From Alitta virens (Eukaryota > Annelida > Polychaeta > Phyllodocida > Nereididae), in assembly GCA_932294295.1 (NCBI GenBank), contig OW028581.1, forward strand, positions 18,155,162-18,219,161: a stretch of DNA of 64,000 nt, read 5' to 3'. The notes under the pieces are model-generated. The model searched no databases. It worked only from the letters and a program-made list of their open reading frames with translations, and was not told the DNA's origin. The position numbers were made by a program, and so were the translations under genes. Positions 23,905 through 35,551 of this stretch are shown piece by piece; the first letter of the stretch is position 1; every line of letters begins with the position of its first letter.

Positions 23905-25172
23905 GCTCCTGGGGAACCATACAAAATAACAATTGCTACTGTCATCTGTTGGTTTTCGCCAAATCATTGGAATTGCAAAAGGCAGATTTTCTTTTCTTGT
24001 TGAGGCACTTATGAAGATTAGTTGCACATGTGTTACAACAGTAATGTGGGGCCCAATTGTTGTACTGATCCCCTTTTTTACCACTGCAGTTATACTGCGC
24101 TTTTGTAATGCTTACCTCACCACCAGTATAACAGAAGTTATCAGCATTGTTTACACAGTTTCGAGGCATCTCTGCTTCCTGAGGTCAAAAACAGTTCCTA
24201 AGAAATATCAGGCACTGAAAATTTTACAACCTGTTACATGTGACTTGAGATGCATAGGTAAACGTGTGCCACCGCTCATGAAATGTCTCTACATGCATGC
24301 ATTCTTTCCACTTCCAGGACATAGATTTCTGCAAATATGTCAAGCAGAGCATGTACTGTCAAAACTCTGGCCAGGATGAATGTATTCTAATGTGCACACA
24401 GTGTTTTGAGGTAGAACTGGTAGCTCAGAGACAAATATTTCCTTTTGATTAACACCTGTTCTCTCATTAATTAGAATTTCAAATTTTGACCCAATACTGT
24501 ATCTTGAAAACTAGAGCCAATAAGCTTTGGACCTAAAAATGCTCCTGGGGAACCATACAAAATAACAATTGCTACTGTCATCTGTTGGTTTTCGCCAAAT
24601 CATTGGAATTGCAAAAGGCAGATTTTCTTTTCTTGTTGAGGCACTTATGAAGATTAGTTGCACATGTGTTACAACAGTAATGTGGGGCCCAATTGTTGTA
24701 CTGATCCCTTTTTACCACTGCAGTTATACTGCGCTTTTGTAATGCTTACCTTGCCACCAATATAACAGAAGTTATCAGCATTGTTTACACAGTTTCGATG
24801 CATCTCTGCTTCCTGAGGTCAAAAACAGTTCCTAAGAAATATCAGGCACTGAAAATTTTACAACCTGTTACATGTGACTTGAGATGCATAGTTAAACGTG
24901 TGCCACCGCTCATGAAATGTCTCTACATGCATGCATTCTTTCCACTTCCAGGACATAGATTTCTGCAAATATGTCAAGCAGAGCATGTACTGTCAAAACT
25001 CTGGCCAGGATGAATGTATTCTAATGTGCACACAGTGTTTTGAGGTAGAACTGGTAGCTCAGAGAGAAATATTTCCTTTTGATTAACACCTGTTCTCTCA
25101 TTAATTAGAATTTCAAATTTTGACCCAATACTGTATCTTGAAAACTAGAGCCAATAAGCTTTGGACCTAAAA
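23905..25172. repeat. Recent 636-bp tandem duplication
   Basis: 23905-24540 recurs directly at 24541-25172 with very few differences. It covers the 5' end of pseudogene copy B, so that end is present twice. In the second unit the start ATG context differs by one base (CGATGCAT against CGAGGCAT). Confidence 0.95.
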
Positions 25173-26400
25173 ATTCTTTATTAGGGACCCAAATTTGGTA
25201 AAGTTTCACTACTTTTATTCCGGAAGCATTTTGCTTGTAGACCCGTGATAATTGCAGAAGCATTCCTTTCAAATTCAACAAAAACCATCTCCATCAGTTC
25301 ATTTATTGCAGCAATTGCACAATTGTCTTGATCACTGAGATGAGTGAATGAAAGAAAAGAGATCTTTTTTGCAATTATACTAATTCCAGAGGGAAAGCAT
25401 CAATCATTTTAGACCTTATATATGATAAGCATGTGCATTATATTCTCATCAATATTCAATAAAGTGATTACCCAGATGTCACATTGAAAAGATGTCGGCC
25501 AGATATGGGCGACGTTGGACCATTACTGGGATGACATAGCATGTTATCAGGGTAATAGACACTATTAAATTTACATTACTATGCAATAGGTTTTCAGTTT
25601 TCGGACACTTTAAAACGCTACAATTTTGGTCTAGTCTTTTGCTCTATGGCACTTTTCTTGAATTGTTTTCTTTAGGGATCGTATTTACTGTCCTGAAAAC
25701 ACATTTGCATAACAATCATGCCAATTAATAAATCAAGTTACAGATGGTTTTTCAGAGGGATGGGCCTCGAATCCCCGATCTTTTGCTAGAAGGAGTTGAG
25801 TGAAGAGCCACCAGGTTCTGAATGAGTTTGTCCCTTGTGACCTAAAAACAGTCATAGTGTAGTCCATTTTTGGACTCGTGCAAGGTCTTCCTATAAGGTA
25901 TATTACCTGTTGTTCCAAAATCCTAGCATCAATGGAACCTAAAGTTATCATGGCTATAAGTGTGGTTGACAGACAGACAGAGAGACAAAAAGGAGGGACA
26001 AACTGACCGACATGCAGACCATGGCAATATCTTAGTCGATATGCATGGTCAAGGGTTATAAACAGTATGATGCAAGATCAAAAATGCACAATGGTTACCA
26101 TCTATAGCAAATGCCCGAGAACTTATGGCCACAGCTTTAGGTATTGACCTGAAGCACATATTGCCCCAATCTCCCCCATTATGGATGGATCGATTGAAAA
26201 AATTATCTACTAATGCACTGTCGGTACATTTGTTTTACTAATTGTCATAAAAATTAATAATTGACAAATGGCAAATGTCAAGAGACACATAGTATATTAA
26301 ACTCATAACATGGAATAAATAAGCACCCATGTATACTTAATGATGCCGCTTGACAGAAAATGTGAACATCATCACAGAATTCCACAGTGATGCCGGTGCA
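25173..26400. other. Spacer with a dispersed repeat
   Basis: 25945-26130 recurs inverted at 59930-60060 (shared GTGGCCATAAGTT, CTTGCATCATA and CATGGTCTGCATGTC). A small AGAC microsatellite lies near 25970. No gene recognised; this should include the promoter of the gene starting at 26448, but I see no clear TATA box. Confidence 0.45.
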
Positions 26401-26447
26401 TCAATAGGATCTGCACTCTTATTTCTGCCTGCACCTGAACAACACAC

Positions 26448-26502
26448 ATGGGTGCCCTAGCGCGCTTTTGTGTATTGCTACTTATAAAGGCATTATCATC
26501 TG
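26448..26502 (+). CDS. Secreted SRCR-EGF-PAN protein, exon 1 (signal peptide)
   Basis: ATG at 26448; 18 codons, MGALARFCVLLLIKALSS, plus one base, then donor GTGAGT at 26503. It is a textbook signal peptide. The phase-1 end joins exon 2 to make a Asp codon. The same exon shape (18 codons plus G) recurs at 52245-52299 and 58587-58641. The predicted product of the eight exons (26448-26502, 27350-27661, 28788-28895, 29752-29862, 29992-30105, 30507-30617, 32504-32608, 33089-33339) is 388 residues: signal peptide, SRCR, four EGF, one cbEGF, PAN-like. With no membrane segment it should be secreted. Ligand unknown; such mosaics serve in adhesion or pathogen recognition. Confidence 0.88.
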
Positions 26503-27349
26503 GTGAGTTATACTTTTTAATTTTACTGAACAAAATAATTTTTAATTGTTTATCAGTAAAAATTTATAATTACTTTGTTGCAATTGTATTGCATTGTCTC
26601 CATGCTACTGCTCTGAAGCTTGGTCAGCTTATATTGATCAGTTACCAGATACAGACGTAATGATGAGATGGTGATTTTGTTCTTTTTTTTTTCATTTATT
26701 TTCCTCAAACAGTGTTATAGACAATCTATGGAATGAAGTTTAAAGATTTAGAACTAGAATTTTTCTCATACCAGACAGTATTTTTCTTGATTCCAAGAAC
26801 AGTACAAAGATGTAATACCAGGCTACATTCAATAGAATGTCTTTCGTATCACTGAACACCACAGAAAATAAAAAATCACAATTATCAACAGGTGCATTTT
26901 GTTTTGTTTTTCCCAGCAAGTAAGTAAATTTTCTCACAGACTGATTGATTGACGGATTTTTTTTTTATTGATATAGCATGTTTTGAATAAGAAATTGCCT
27001 GTGGAATTTCAGGAATTAACTCGGTTTTCATTTTTACTTTTCCCCCATTTGAAAATTCTTTTTTCAAAATGCCTTAAAAATATATTCACTTGGCTATTTT
27101 TATAGAACGGAATTTTCTTGATTGATTATTTATATCTGCAAATAAATAAATAAAGGCTCAACTTCATAGTTTAAGATACCTACATGCTGATGGAATCCAC
27201 CAGTTAATGGCGTCAATAGGAAGTATTTAGAATTATTGTCAGATTAATCAATGCAAATGATAATATTCAATTATCTTGACATGAAGTGTTGCTCAAAAAA
27301 ATTATAATAATAATAACCCCCACGAGTATAGCAATTGCTTTGATTCCAG

Positions 27350-27661
27350 ATGCCCAGTCCTTGCGCCTGGTGGGAGGGTCCACCTCAAACCAAGGTCGGA
27401 TAGAAGTGTATTACAATAGCATGTGGAATACCATCTGTGACGATGGGTGGGATAATAATGATGCAACGGTCGCCTGCAGACAACTTGGCTATCGATACGG
27501 TGAGGGCAAGCAAGGGGGCTTCTTTCCAAATGGAGCAGGCACCATAGCCATGGATGATGTTAACTGTGCTGGTACAGAGAGTCAACTGAGCTACTGTTCA
27601 TTCCCTGGATGGAACGTGCAGAATTGTGTGCACACTGAAGATGCTGGAGTCATATGCCGCA
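27350..27661 (+). CDS. Same gene, exon 2 (SRCR domain)
   Basis: Acceptor TTCCAG ends at 27349; donor GTAAGT begins at 27662; 104 codons, phase 1 at both ends. It is a complete scavenger receptor cysteine-rich domain: LRLVGGS at the start, [26 protein letters not shown], then [20 protein letters not shown] and [10 protein letters not shown] at the end. Cysteine number and spacing fit group A (six cysteines). Confidence 0.96.
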
Positions 27662-28787
27662 GTAAGTAAATGTGTCTGGGGTATAGAGTCTTAAATTATG
27701 TAATGGACATTATATGGCCTTGAGCTTTTCACAGCTCCCTGTGTAGCATACGCCCAGCGTGCAGCCTGTTAGGCACTTCTCAGGTCAAGCACTCTACAAT
27801 TGCCATCTCTGCATGTTGCGAAGTACCTATTTACAGAGGTTCTGCTCGGTCCTTACAGTGGATTGCAATGAAGTGTGATCAGTCACTTGACAAAGTGTTC
27901 TAGTGATGTTACCATTTACTATGCTTGAGTGGGACTTAATTTCTTTGGTCTCAATTACAGTCAGTGGCTGGCACACTTGCAATTTGGCCTGATGGCCTGT
28001 TGACTACACTTCGATGCAATCTGCTGTAATGCCATGACTAGGGGCTCCAACTTGAAGGCGAGTACTTTATGGTAAAGTCCTCCCACATTACACCAGATTG
28101 CAGCAGGTGTGCTATGGTTTGTGCCTTCAATAGGCAGATATAGTAGACATAATGATATGAGATAATCTTATATTTATTTGTTAATAAGAGGGATGAAATA
28201 CGAAGTTTCATTGCTATGATAAAATTATCCTAAATTTGTGGCAGAATTAGAATTTATGTAAAGCCTTATCCAGGAGGAAATTTGGTCAGTTAGGTATTGG
28301 AGGATTTAACTGTTCAGTGAAATAAAATTGTATCGATATGCTGTTACATATTATGTCAATTACTTTGCCATCAATATTTCTCGTCTTTGCCTTTTGAATA
28401 GGTAGCACACAATGCAACATATAACTACAGAATTATGTTCACTTGAAAGATTAAAATTTTTTTTGTATGGAATTGACGATTGAGCTCATGGCAGTCTTGA
28501 GAATATATTCATATTACATGACAACATAAATCATCTTGAGGGGTATAGTGGGTGTAGGGTAATTAAAGCATTAATGTCTGGCTATAGTATGGATATACTA
28601 GAACGGATAGCTTGTGCACAGAAGAATACTAGACATTGAAAGAGAACGTCAAAAGTCTTTATCTATGAATGAGGGAGTTTCTTCATACTTTGGTAAGCTT
28701 TAGGATCATGCAAAGCATGTCATGCAATCATCTTGAATGATCTGATGAATAGAATAATAAATTATATTCTTCTCATACTTCCAACAG

Positions 28788-28895
28788 ATTATTGTGACAG
28801 TTCACCGTGCCTAAATGGAGCAACATGCGGTGAAGGATCATCAAGTTACATCTGTTCCTGTCGACCATACTACATAGGCTCTCGCTGTGAAACAT
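28788..28895 (+). CDS. Same gene, exon 3 (EGF 1)
   Basis: Acceptor ..CAACAG, donor GTGAGT; 36 codons, phase 1-1. One EGF module with six cysteines: CDSSPCLNGATC...YICSCRPYYIGSRC. No calcium-binding signature. Confidence 0.95.
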
Positions 28896-28944
28896 GTGAG
28901 TCCAGTTAAGAGCAGCAGTATTTCACAAATTTCTGTAGGCATTA

Positions 28945-29200
28945 TGGGGCATTCACACTGTCACGAATGGGGATGGCGAGTGAGCACGAATAACCTTTTT
29001 TTTTTTACTTTTGCTTATCTTTGTTTATAATTAATTCACTCACCGTGCATTGTAAGGATACTCCTGCTAATCCGTAGAACGCTCGTAGGTCCTTGGCGAG
29101 TGTTTGGCGAGTGATCTACGTATGTCCGGGGACATTCGAGGCCACTCGTGCACAATAGGGTCTATGCTTGCCATCCACTCTTGCACAGCTCATGGAATAC
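28945..29200. mobile_element. Possible Harbinger-type MITE in intron 3
   Basis: A TTA followed by TGGGGCATTCACACTGTCAC opens a block in which GGCGAGTG recurs at about 28974, 29095 and 29106 and appears inverted as CACTCGTG and CACTCTTG near the other end. This resembles the terminal layout of the elements at 22950 and 61511, but I could not fix the right end. Confidence 0.35.
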
Positions 29201-29751
29201 TGTTGTGACGTAGATCATTGCTTTGTTAAAACTTTGTTTTGAAAAAACTTTCCAAAACCTATTCAATGTACTTAACCAGTCAAGAGTTTTAAATAACACA
29301 GCAATTAACCTAAAGTGTTGATTACTGTGCTTTGTAAATATTCAAGATTGGCTAGAGATATTCAATGGTCTTTCATTGCTCAAACCTACTAACAATAACA
29401 ACCAATGTGATGTGGCAGTAGCACTGTCAGTGTAACCACTTTTCTGCTACCCACTTGCTCATAACTAAATTTTCAAGAAAGTAAAACCCTACTAACTAAG
29501 ACAGCATCATTTAGACTGTGAATCTATGAAGTTAAGCTTATAACTTTGATTAATCCTGGTTTATATCTTTTTAGATGAAAGAATAGCTTTAGGTTTAAGC
29601 AGTAATTATAAAATTGTTGTGCAAGTTGGCTACTTTTAGTAACTAATTTTAACAAAAATGTGTAACCTATACATTATAATTTTTGAAACTTCGTCACAGT
29701 TCATACTCAAACACTGATTCATACTAAATATTGATGTGCAATTTTTTTCAG

Positions 29752-29862
29752 CAAATTTCTGCAGCAGTTCCCCATGTTTGAATGGAGCCACATGCGGTGA
29801 AGCTTCAGGCACTTTTTCCTGCGCATGCCGCCAAGGTTACATTGGGACCCGGTGCGAAACAT
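29752..29862 (+). CDS. Same gene, exon 4 (EGF 2)
   Basis: Acceptor after a T-run (..TTTTCAG), donor GTACAG; 37 codons, phase 1-1. EGF module CSSSPCLNGATCGE..GTFSCACRQGYIGTRC. It begins with the same bases (CAAATTTCTG) as exon 5, a sign of exon duplication. Confidence 0.95.
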
Positions 29863-29991
29863 GTACAGTAAAACATTCTAAACTACGATTCATTTAAATT
29901 CATTCATGAGCACATTTTTTCTTTAACTTCTGTTGGTATCATCATAGCAATTGGTGTATGACACTTATCCTATTTGCACTCTACTTCTCAG

Positions 29992-30105
29992 CAAATTTCT
30001 GTGGAAGTTCACCCTGCAAAAATGGCGCTACTTGCAGTGAAGTCTCTGGTGATGGATATTCCTGCGCATGTGCTTTAGCTTACACGGGCACACAATGTGA
30101 AACAG
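29992..30105 (+). CDS. Same gene, exon 5 (EGF 3)
   Basis: Acceptor CTTCTCAG, donor GTAATT; 38 codons, phase 1-1. EGF module CGSSPCKNGATCSE...YSCACALAYTGTQC. Only 129 bp after exon 4. Confidence 0.95.
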
Positions 30106-30506
30106 GTAATTTAAAATCATTACAAGTACAGTTGTCTTGCCATGCATAAAAATAATGCATTTCATCTATGCTCAATACATATTTTATAAGCCAAATATAA
30201 TTTGATCAAGGCCAATCACGTCAGGCAAAGGTAATGATCGAGAAAACTGTGTTCATATATTAGAATATTTGCTCAAATGAGAATAAGCTCAGGAAATACC
30301 CCATGATCAATTATGGAGGGTGTTTACAAAATCTTTCCAGAGTCGCCAATAACTAAACTGGACACATCAAACATTTTGGACATGCTATATAAACTTAAAG
30401 ATCATTACACTTTCATTAAAGCAATTCATTTGCACCTGTTTCTTAATAAAAAATGTAAAGGCAAAGACGAAGTACTGGTAATGCGTATCTTTTATTTTGC
30501 TACCAG

Positions 30507-30617
30507 AGCTATTCTGCACAAGTTCACCCTGCAAAAACGGCGCAACATGCAGTGAAGTCACTGGGACATTTTCATGCACATGTGTGCTTGGCTATACTGG
30601 TAATCAATGTGAAACAG
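30507..30617 (+). CDS. Same gene, exon 6 (EGF 4)
   Basis: Acceptor GCTACCAG, donor GTAAAG; 37 codons, phase 1-1. EGF module CTSSPCKNGATCSE..GTFSCTCVLGYTGNQC, most similar to exon 5. Confidence 0.95.
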
Positions 30618-30764
30618 GTAAAGAATGATTAATTACTGTTGAACAACCTACCAACCCAATAATCTGCTTTAACAAAACTGGTTATAAATTGTCTAATACT
30701 TTCATGCATGCTATAATAAAAATAAAAATAAAATATTCTTTATTAAATTGTAACTATACAGTTA

Positions 30765-31091
30765 AATAGTGGATTTTCACGGAAGGTTCTCTATATTTCC
30801 ACCAGGTGGCTATGACAGAATACTGCAATTCTATTGGCTGAAAACGTTCCCGCCCTTGGCTGTGATTGGCTGATGCAAAGTGCATCCAAGCAGTAGTATT
30901 TTTTAGTGCATTTTAATGTATATTTGTCACCTTATCATTCAGTTGATTTTTGTTATTTTTCTGTGATAGTTATATTTATTGAATAAGTCAGTGATTATCT
31001 TCTACGTCTGAAAAGCAAAATGAGTAATAAAAGGAGAGGAAAGACTTATGTTCTGTTGAATTCAGGGCTGCTCAGTGAAAAGACTCTATTG
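30765..31091. mobile_element. CCAAT-box MITE, copy 2 (inverted)
   Basis: 327 bp, reverse orientation of 15566-15875, in intron 6. It begins AATAGTGGATTTTCACGGAA and ends in TTTTCACTG-type sequence read inverted (GACTCTATTG). Both CCAAT boxes are conserved (as ATTGG on this strand). Confidence 0.82.
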
Positions 31092-31589
31092 CTACAAAAT
31101 ACAAAAATGTATGATTAAATAAATATAAAATACATGTGATACACCTCATACGCTTAAAAGATAAAAGCCTAGACATAAAGTTAAAATAAATTAGCTATAA
31201 AATTAAATTACATCACTATAGATGAGTTTTATGCTGGTTATTGGTGTTTAAAAAGTTCATCATGCAAGTATTTAACAATTTATAACCATACTCTGAATGA
31301 ACGAAACAAATATCGAGTATGATAGATTTCCTTCACATTCAGCATTCAAGGGGAACTGGAATCAAACAATTAAGTGCTTGTGGCCAAAGACCTAATAATT
31401 TATAACCAATATACTTTTATTGGCAAATAAATGTCGTGTATGACGTGTGTGTCTGCATCAGACCAAAAGCATAAATAATGGTTACATGTACTGAGAATAT
31501 GGTTCAAGCCACCAAATATCATACAGTTCGTGAACATTTATAGGCCTAATTTCATATTCACACACAGTTATTACACATACAGCATATGG

Positions 31590-31770
31590 GGTGTGTGTGT
31601 GTGTGTGTGATTAGGGCTTTACGTCCTGTATTTCTGCACCAGTTGGGCTAATTAGGACAGGCAGAGACCATGGCAATGAGACAAAGGATGAAACAGCAAT
31701 CCAACTTAGGCTCGACTGGGAATTGAACCGGTTGGAAGCCCATAGCGCTACCTCTGAGCTAGGCCCCCGC
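31590..31770 (-). mobile_element. SINE family 1, copy 7
   Basis: Minus-strand SINE in intron 6 with an (AC)n tail (GT on this strand, 31591-31609). Part of the tRNA head is deleted near the B box. Flanked by the 14-bp duplication CATACAGCATATGG at 31576-31589 and 31771-31784. Confidence 0.95.
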
Positions 31771-31982
31771 CATACAGCATATGGTTACATGCACCTCAAT
31801 TACATACAAAAACTAATTAGTAGAAGATCGGTCGGGTCTGACATGACATTTAGGTGTTATATACGGTGTAGACACCTGACCTTTCCATCTCATCATAATG
31901 TCTACCTCTGGCGGTAAAATTTAATGCGTAGTTTAACTATTTATTACACTCCACCACATGACTTTTTCTATTTTTCTCAGGC

Positions 31983-32419
31983 AGGATATGACCAACAAAA
32001 CTGTTATTAACTCCTTCCTCAGTGCAAAAAGTACTCTGAACTTCGGTAGGTTCCATTTCTGGCATTGCAACTCTTGTCCGACATTTTGCGTGTCCTTATT
32101 TCGAAGGTTCTAGACGTCTGATTGGCTGAGAGGCAGTAAAATTTATAATTTTTTGTTGGCGATGATGGTCGACGATAATTCCTGTCTAAATTGAGGTCAA
32201 ATATAAAAAGATAATTTTCGAAAATAATGTTAACCGTGACCCATCGCGACCTAAAATCAGGTATACTTATCATAGTGAACTGTACTTTAATTGCTTCATA
32301 ACAGCAGTTATACAAAACATAATCGAACAAATTAGCAAATATGTTTATGGAGTATAAGTTAGTTATATCCCTCATAGTCATTGTCGGGAGTTAACTAACA
32401 TTTTTGTTGGTTATATCCC
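31983..32419. mobile_element. MITE with ATATAACCAACAAAA ends
   Basis: Left end GGATATGACCAACAAAACTG at 31984; right end is the inverted counterpart GTTGGTTATATCCC ending near 32419. Just beyond it the end sequence is repeated in opposite orientation, making a perfect palindrome (separate entry). No coding capacity; target duplication not determined. Confidence 0.6.
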
Positions 32420-32468
32420 TCCACCTTCGAGGTCGAGATATAACCAACAAAAATGTTAGTTAACTCCC
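32386..32468. repeat. Perfect 31-bp inverted repeat, 21-bp loop
   Basis: Arms 32386-32416 and 32438-32468 are exact complements, starting GGGAGTTAACTAACATTTT. The loop 32417-32437 is GC-richer. It ends 35 bp before exon 7, in the stretch where a branch point and pyrimidine tract would lie. Confidence 0.97.
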
Positions 32469-32503
32469 TACTATTCTGGATATAACTATTTATTACATTG
32501 CAG

Positions 32504-32608
32504 AAATAGACGAATGTGCAAGTAATCCATGTGTCAACCACACCTGCTTGGACAACATAGGAGGGTACTTATGTCGTTGTGAATCAAATGTGGCCTCATC
32601 ATGCCAAG
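32504..32608 (+). CDS. Same gene, exon 7 (calcium-binding EGF)
   Basis: Acceptor CATTGCAG, donor GTAATA; 35 codons, phase 1-1. It starts [18 protein letters not shown] and continues GGYLCRC, with the D-I-D-E-C and N...Y residues of calcium-binding EGF modules. It ends ASSCQ, so the last cysteine loop is short. Confidence 0.93.
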
Positions 32609-33088
32609 GTAATAAATAAAGTAAAATAAATATATTTGTATAGTGTCTGTTTCAGAAATTGGGGACCTATAAGTTGGGGGTCTCATCAACAAGTTCAAGT
32701 TTATTTACCATTAGTATAATGTTAGGCAGACGACGGGTGCTGTATACGCCTTTATCATGTATACAATAAAAGAACGCAACAATTATATAATACAATTAAT
32801 TAACATATAAATCTAGAATTTGATATATGATTCAAATAAACATTACAGAATACACTTATTAAAAAAGAAAAGAGAAAATAAACATATATGTACACAGAAA
32901 ACATGGTCACTGGGGTTTGAGGTCTTCACCCCAACAAAAATAAATTTAGTCTGACAGACTGACTCACGACGTAATAATATGTCAGCAGTGTTTTAGTCCA
33001 TGTTAATTGATAAACATTCTCTGCAGCCCAGTTACAGCTAAAGATGTTATCCATGTTTAAATCAGCATTTTACTCTTTTAATATCTAG

Positions 33089-33339
33089 GAGGACTATTTG
33101 CACGATTCACACCTACACAACTGGATTTTAGTAGCATCTCGGTCCACCAGAGGGAGACGGTTTCTGCTGCCACCTGTAGGATGACAAGCTGCACCATCCA
33201 GTGTCAGCAACATCAACAATGTTTGGCATTCAAGTTTGATGGTGAAGTTTGTCAGTGTACTCTGATAAAAGATAATGTCTACCGACTACCAACTTCATCC
33301 AGTGGCGAGGCGCTTTATATCATGCAGGGTATACAGTAA
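33089..33339 (+). CDS. Same gene, exon 8 (PAN/apple-like), stop
   Basis: Acceptor ATATCTAG; enters in phase 1; stop TAA at 33337-33339. Encodes about 83 residues: GLFARFTPTQ..., then CRMTSCTIQCQQHQQCLAFKF and EVCQCTL, and it ends ALYIMQGIQ. The C...C...C...C.AF.F...C pattern and length fit a PAN/apple domain, a protein- or carbohydrate-binding fold. An AATAAA lies near 33562. Confidence 0.88.
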
Positions 33340-34436
33340 ATTGTCATAAAGCTACCAGAGAAAAAAAAAAAGGCAATTTCCATTGCAATCCAAGGACACA
33401 CACTGTATAGTATCAGGATTGCAATTATTGCCCTGTGTAGAATTATAGTTGACACATTTACATGCAAACTCCATGGAGGATGAATACTTTTGCAACCCAT
33501 TATACGTCTTTTCATATTTATAAAGCTTATATTGTTGCTAATGACGATTGACCTAGTGAAAAATAAAACATGTAAATATTTCACAATGTGGTCATTTAAC
33601 ATAACAAATAAAATATATAATGTAAATAAAATATGCAAAATGTCATTAGCCAAGCTCAATCTGATATCTTTCAATAGTTTTTTGTATCAGAATCTCAATC
33701 CATAACATATCCGATAGTTAGTAGAACTCATAGAGATACTACTAAGATTGGTTTTACAAAAAATCTTCTGAGGTTTGTGTAAATTATCCGTGACATCACT
33801 GTCCTTGGTGTACATTTAAGCTGTGGCCAGATCACTGATCTTCACATCCTTGAAAATGGCTTAAATAACACACAAATTACAGAATACTAAAAGTATTAAG
33901 GTACTCATAATATATATTTAAAAAAGAACTAGACAAAATTCTATGCAACTTAATAGCAGGAAAGTGTGAAATATATATGCATATATATTATTTTTTTTTC
34001 ATAGTATGACTAACTAGTAAAGGTCTCTTTTTATAATTACTAATACTATAGATGGTGCAAGTGGTCGATTTGCAGCTAGTTGTTGGTAGCTAGGCAAGAG
34101 AAGCGAGGATCTATGAAAAGTACATTTTATAGCAAGTTCGGCAATAAAGACAAAGACATGAATTTATATGAACTATACTAATTGATTGTAATATTTTGAC
34201 ATGATACCTTGTCAGTATCTGTTACCTGCAACTAATACCCTGTAGTCTGTACAAAATAGATCAATAAATTTTTTTTTTTGCATGTCTAGACTATATTAAC
34301 CAATTCTGATACAGGTCTCTTTTTTAAAGAGAGCTTTTCTTGTTCTGCAGGCGAGGGGAATAATTGAAAGTTTAGGCACCAAATTCATTGCCAGGCGAGT
34401 TTAGGAAACAAGATTTTTGCACTTGTTGAAAACGTT
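33340..34436. other. 3' flank and spacer
   Basis: Includes the 33673-33776 copy of the dispersed repeat at 6177-6300. Otherwise AT-rich with no recognised gene. Confidence 0.4.
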
Positions 34437-35551
34437 TGGTCCCCTATTATGGTCAGGTTTTTCTTGTGAGAGCTATCAATAAAAGTCTGTAAAAAAATTT
34501 CACTTTTACAAAATTACCAAAAATAATTGAAAATTATTTTGTCAAAATTTAAAATGTAGCCTGTTAAAACAAGTACCCTCATATTGCCGATATTAGGATA
34601 CCAGTGTCATATTATGGTCAACTTGTTTTTATGCATGATTTTTGTTTAAACAAATGACTTCTCCCTGGTAAAACAGACTCAGATGAAATTTGTATGAAAT
34701 AATTCTTTTAAAAGGCTACGGAAATTACCAAAAGTTTTTTTTTCGTAATTACCAAAGTTTTTTTTCGTAATTACTAAAAGTTTTTTTTTTTTGCTACTTT
34801 TAAACAAGATTTTCAAAATGGACAGGACAGCCATCAAACACACGTAATTCTGCCTCGGCTTTAGCCATATAGAAATACTGGAGTGTTTGGAATCATCATA
34901 CGAACCCTCCGAAGGATATTAAAGACACTTGGCCTTTATAGACGAACAAATAAATCAGATGTGTTGGAAGTGGCGCTTTTCATTTTTTCTGAGTTGCAGG
35001 ACTATGGCCAACTACATGGATATAAGCTAATGCATCTCAAATGTATCCAGAATGGTTTCGTAGTTACACAAGATACAGTCCGGATTTTATTTCACATACT
35101 AGACTCCATAAGTCTAAAAATAACTAGAGGGCAGCACAGTTGCGGCTGCACAGACACTCCTGTTGGAGTATCCGAGGCAAAACATTTCGTAATTACGAAA
35201 CTTTTTTTTATTATTGGTTGGCAGCAATACGCTTCCGTAAAAGGCAGCTAATTTTTGTAAATTTTGAAGCCACCTTAGCAACAATTTCGAGCTTCAAACG
35301 TGTAAGTTTTAATAGAAGAGAAACCAAGATCACCAAAGTTATTTTTATGCACTCTTATGTTTCTCGGCATATTTTGCATATACATTTTGACAAATACTGA
35401 CTTTTTGTCCTTCAATGACCTTGCAAATGTGGAAAAAACATTTCAAGTTTTAAGATGCTGGTGCTTCAGTTGTGTAACTACTCAGCAGATGAAACGAGAG
35501 AGCTTTCATTGGAACTGACCATATTAGGACACAGACAATAATAGGGCACCA
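34437..35551 (+). mobile_element. TIR element with integrase-like gene fragment
   Basis: Ends TGGTCCCCTATTATGGTC (34437-34454) and the complement of 35534-35551, TGGTGCCCTATTATTGTC, match at 16 of 18 positions and enclose 1115 bp. Inside, 34883-35180 encodes RTLRRILKTLGLYRR, then GQLHGYKLMHLKCIQNGFVV and DTVRILFHILD. That is the N-terminal part (helix-turn-helix region before the DDE core) of an integrase-like family common in fish and invertebrates (recall). The catalytic core is missing. Confidence 0.55.

Larger units (their letters stand above)
21840..24169 (-). pseudogene. Transposon-like multicopy gene, decayed copy B
   Basis: Minus strand from an ATG at 24167-24169 (MPRNCVNNADNFCYTGGE) to a stop at 21840-21842. 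Visible parts in order: Cys-rich N-terminus with CCNTCATNLHKC; ISKKKKWTVQYPNIPSALR and a Ser/Asp-rich acidic stretch (23601-23945); NDLVRD; GLMADLNITYYPN.LRLFID; LGLQGGYTKYCKWDSRA; FLGNNKADNYEQL and the C-terminal block. Several frameshifts and the 677-bp MITE break it. The family appears in many animal genomes (recall only); the function is unknown. Confidence 0.75.
21585..25430 (-). repeat. Segment duplicated from or with 1-2960
   Basis: Same order and orientation as 1-2960, with high but imperfect identity. Insertions differ. The left copy has a SINE (141-327) and a LINE end (1689-1921). This copy has a MITE (22950-23626) and an internal tandem duplication (23905-25172). Confidence 0.9.

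Noticed and set aside
25733..25951. 72-codon minus-strand frame as an exon
   Set aside because: No acceptor and donor in phase, no domain, and no relation to the neighbouring SRCR gene on the other strand.
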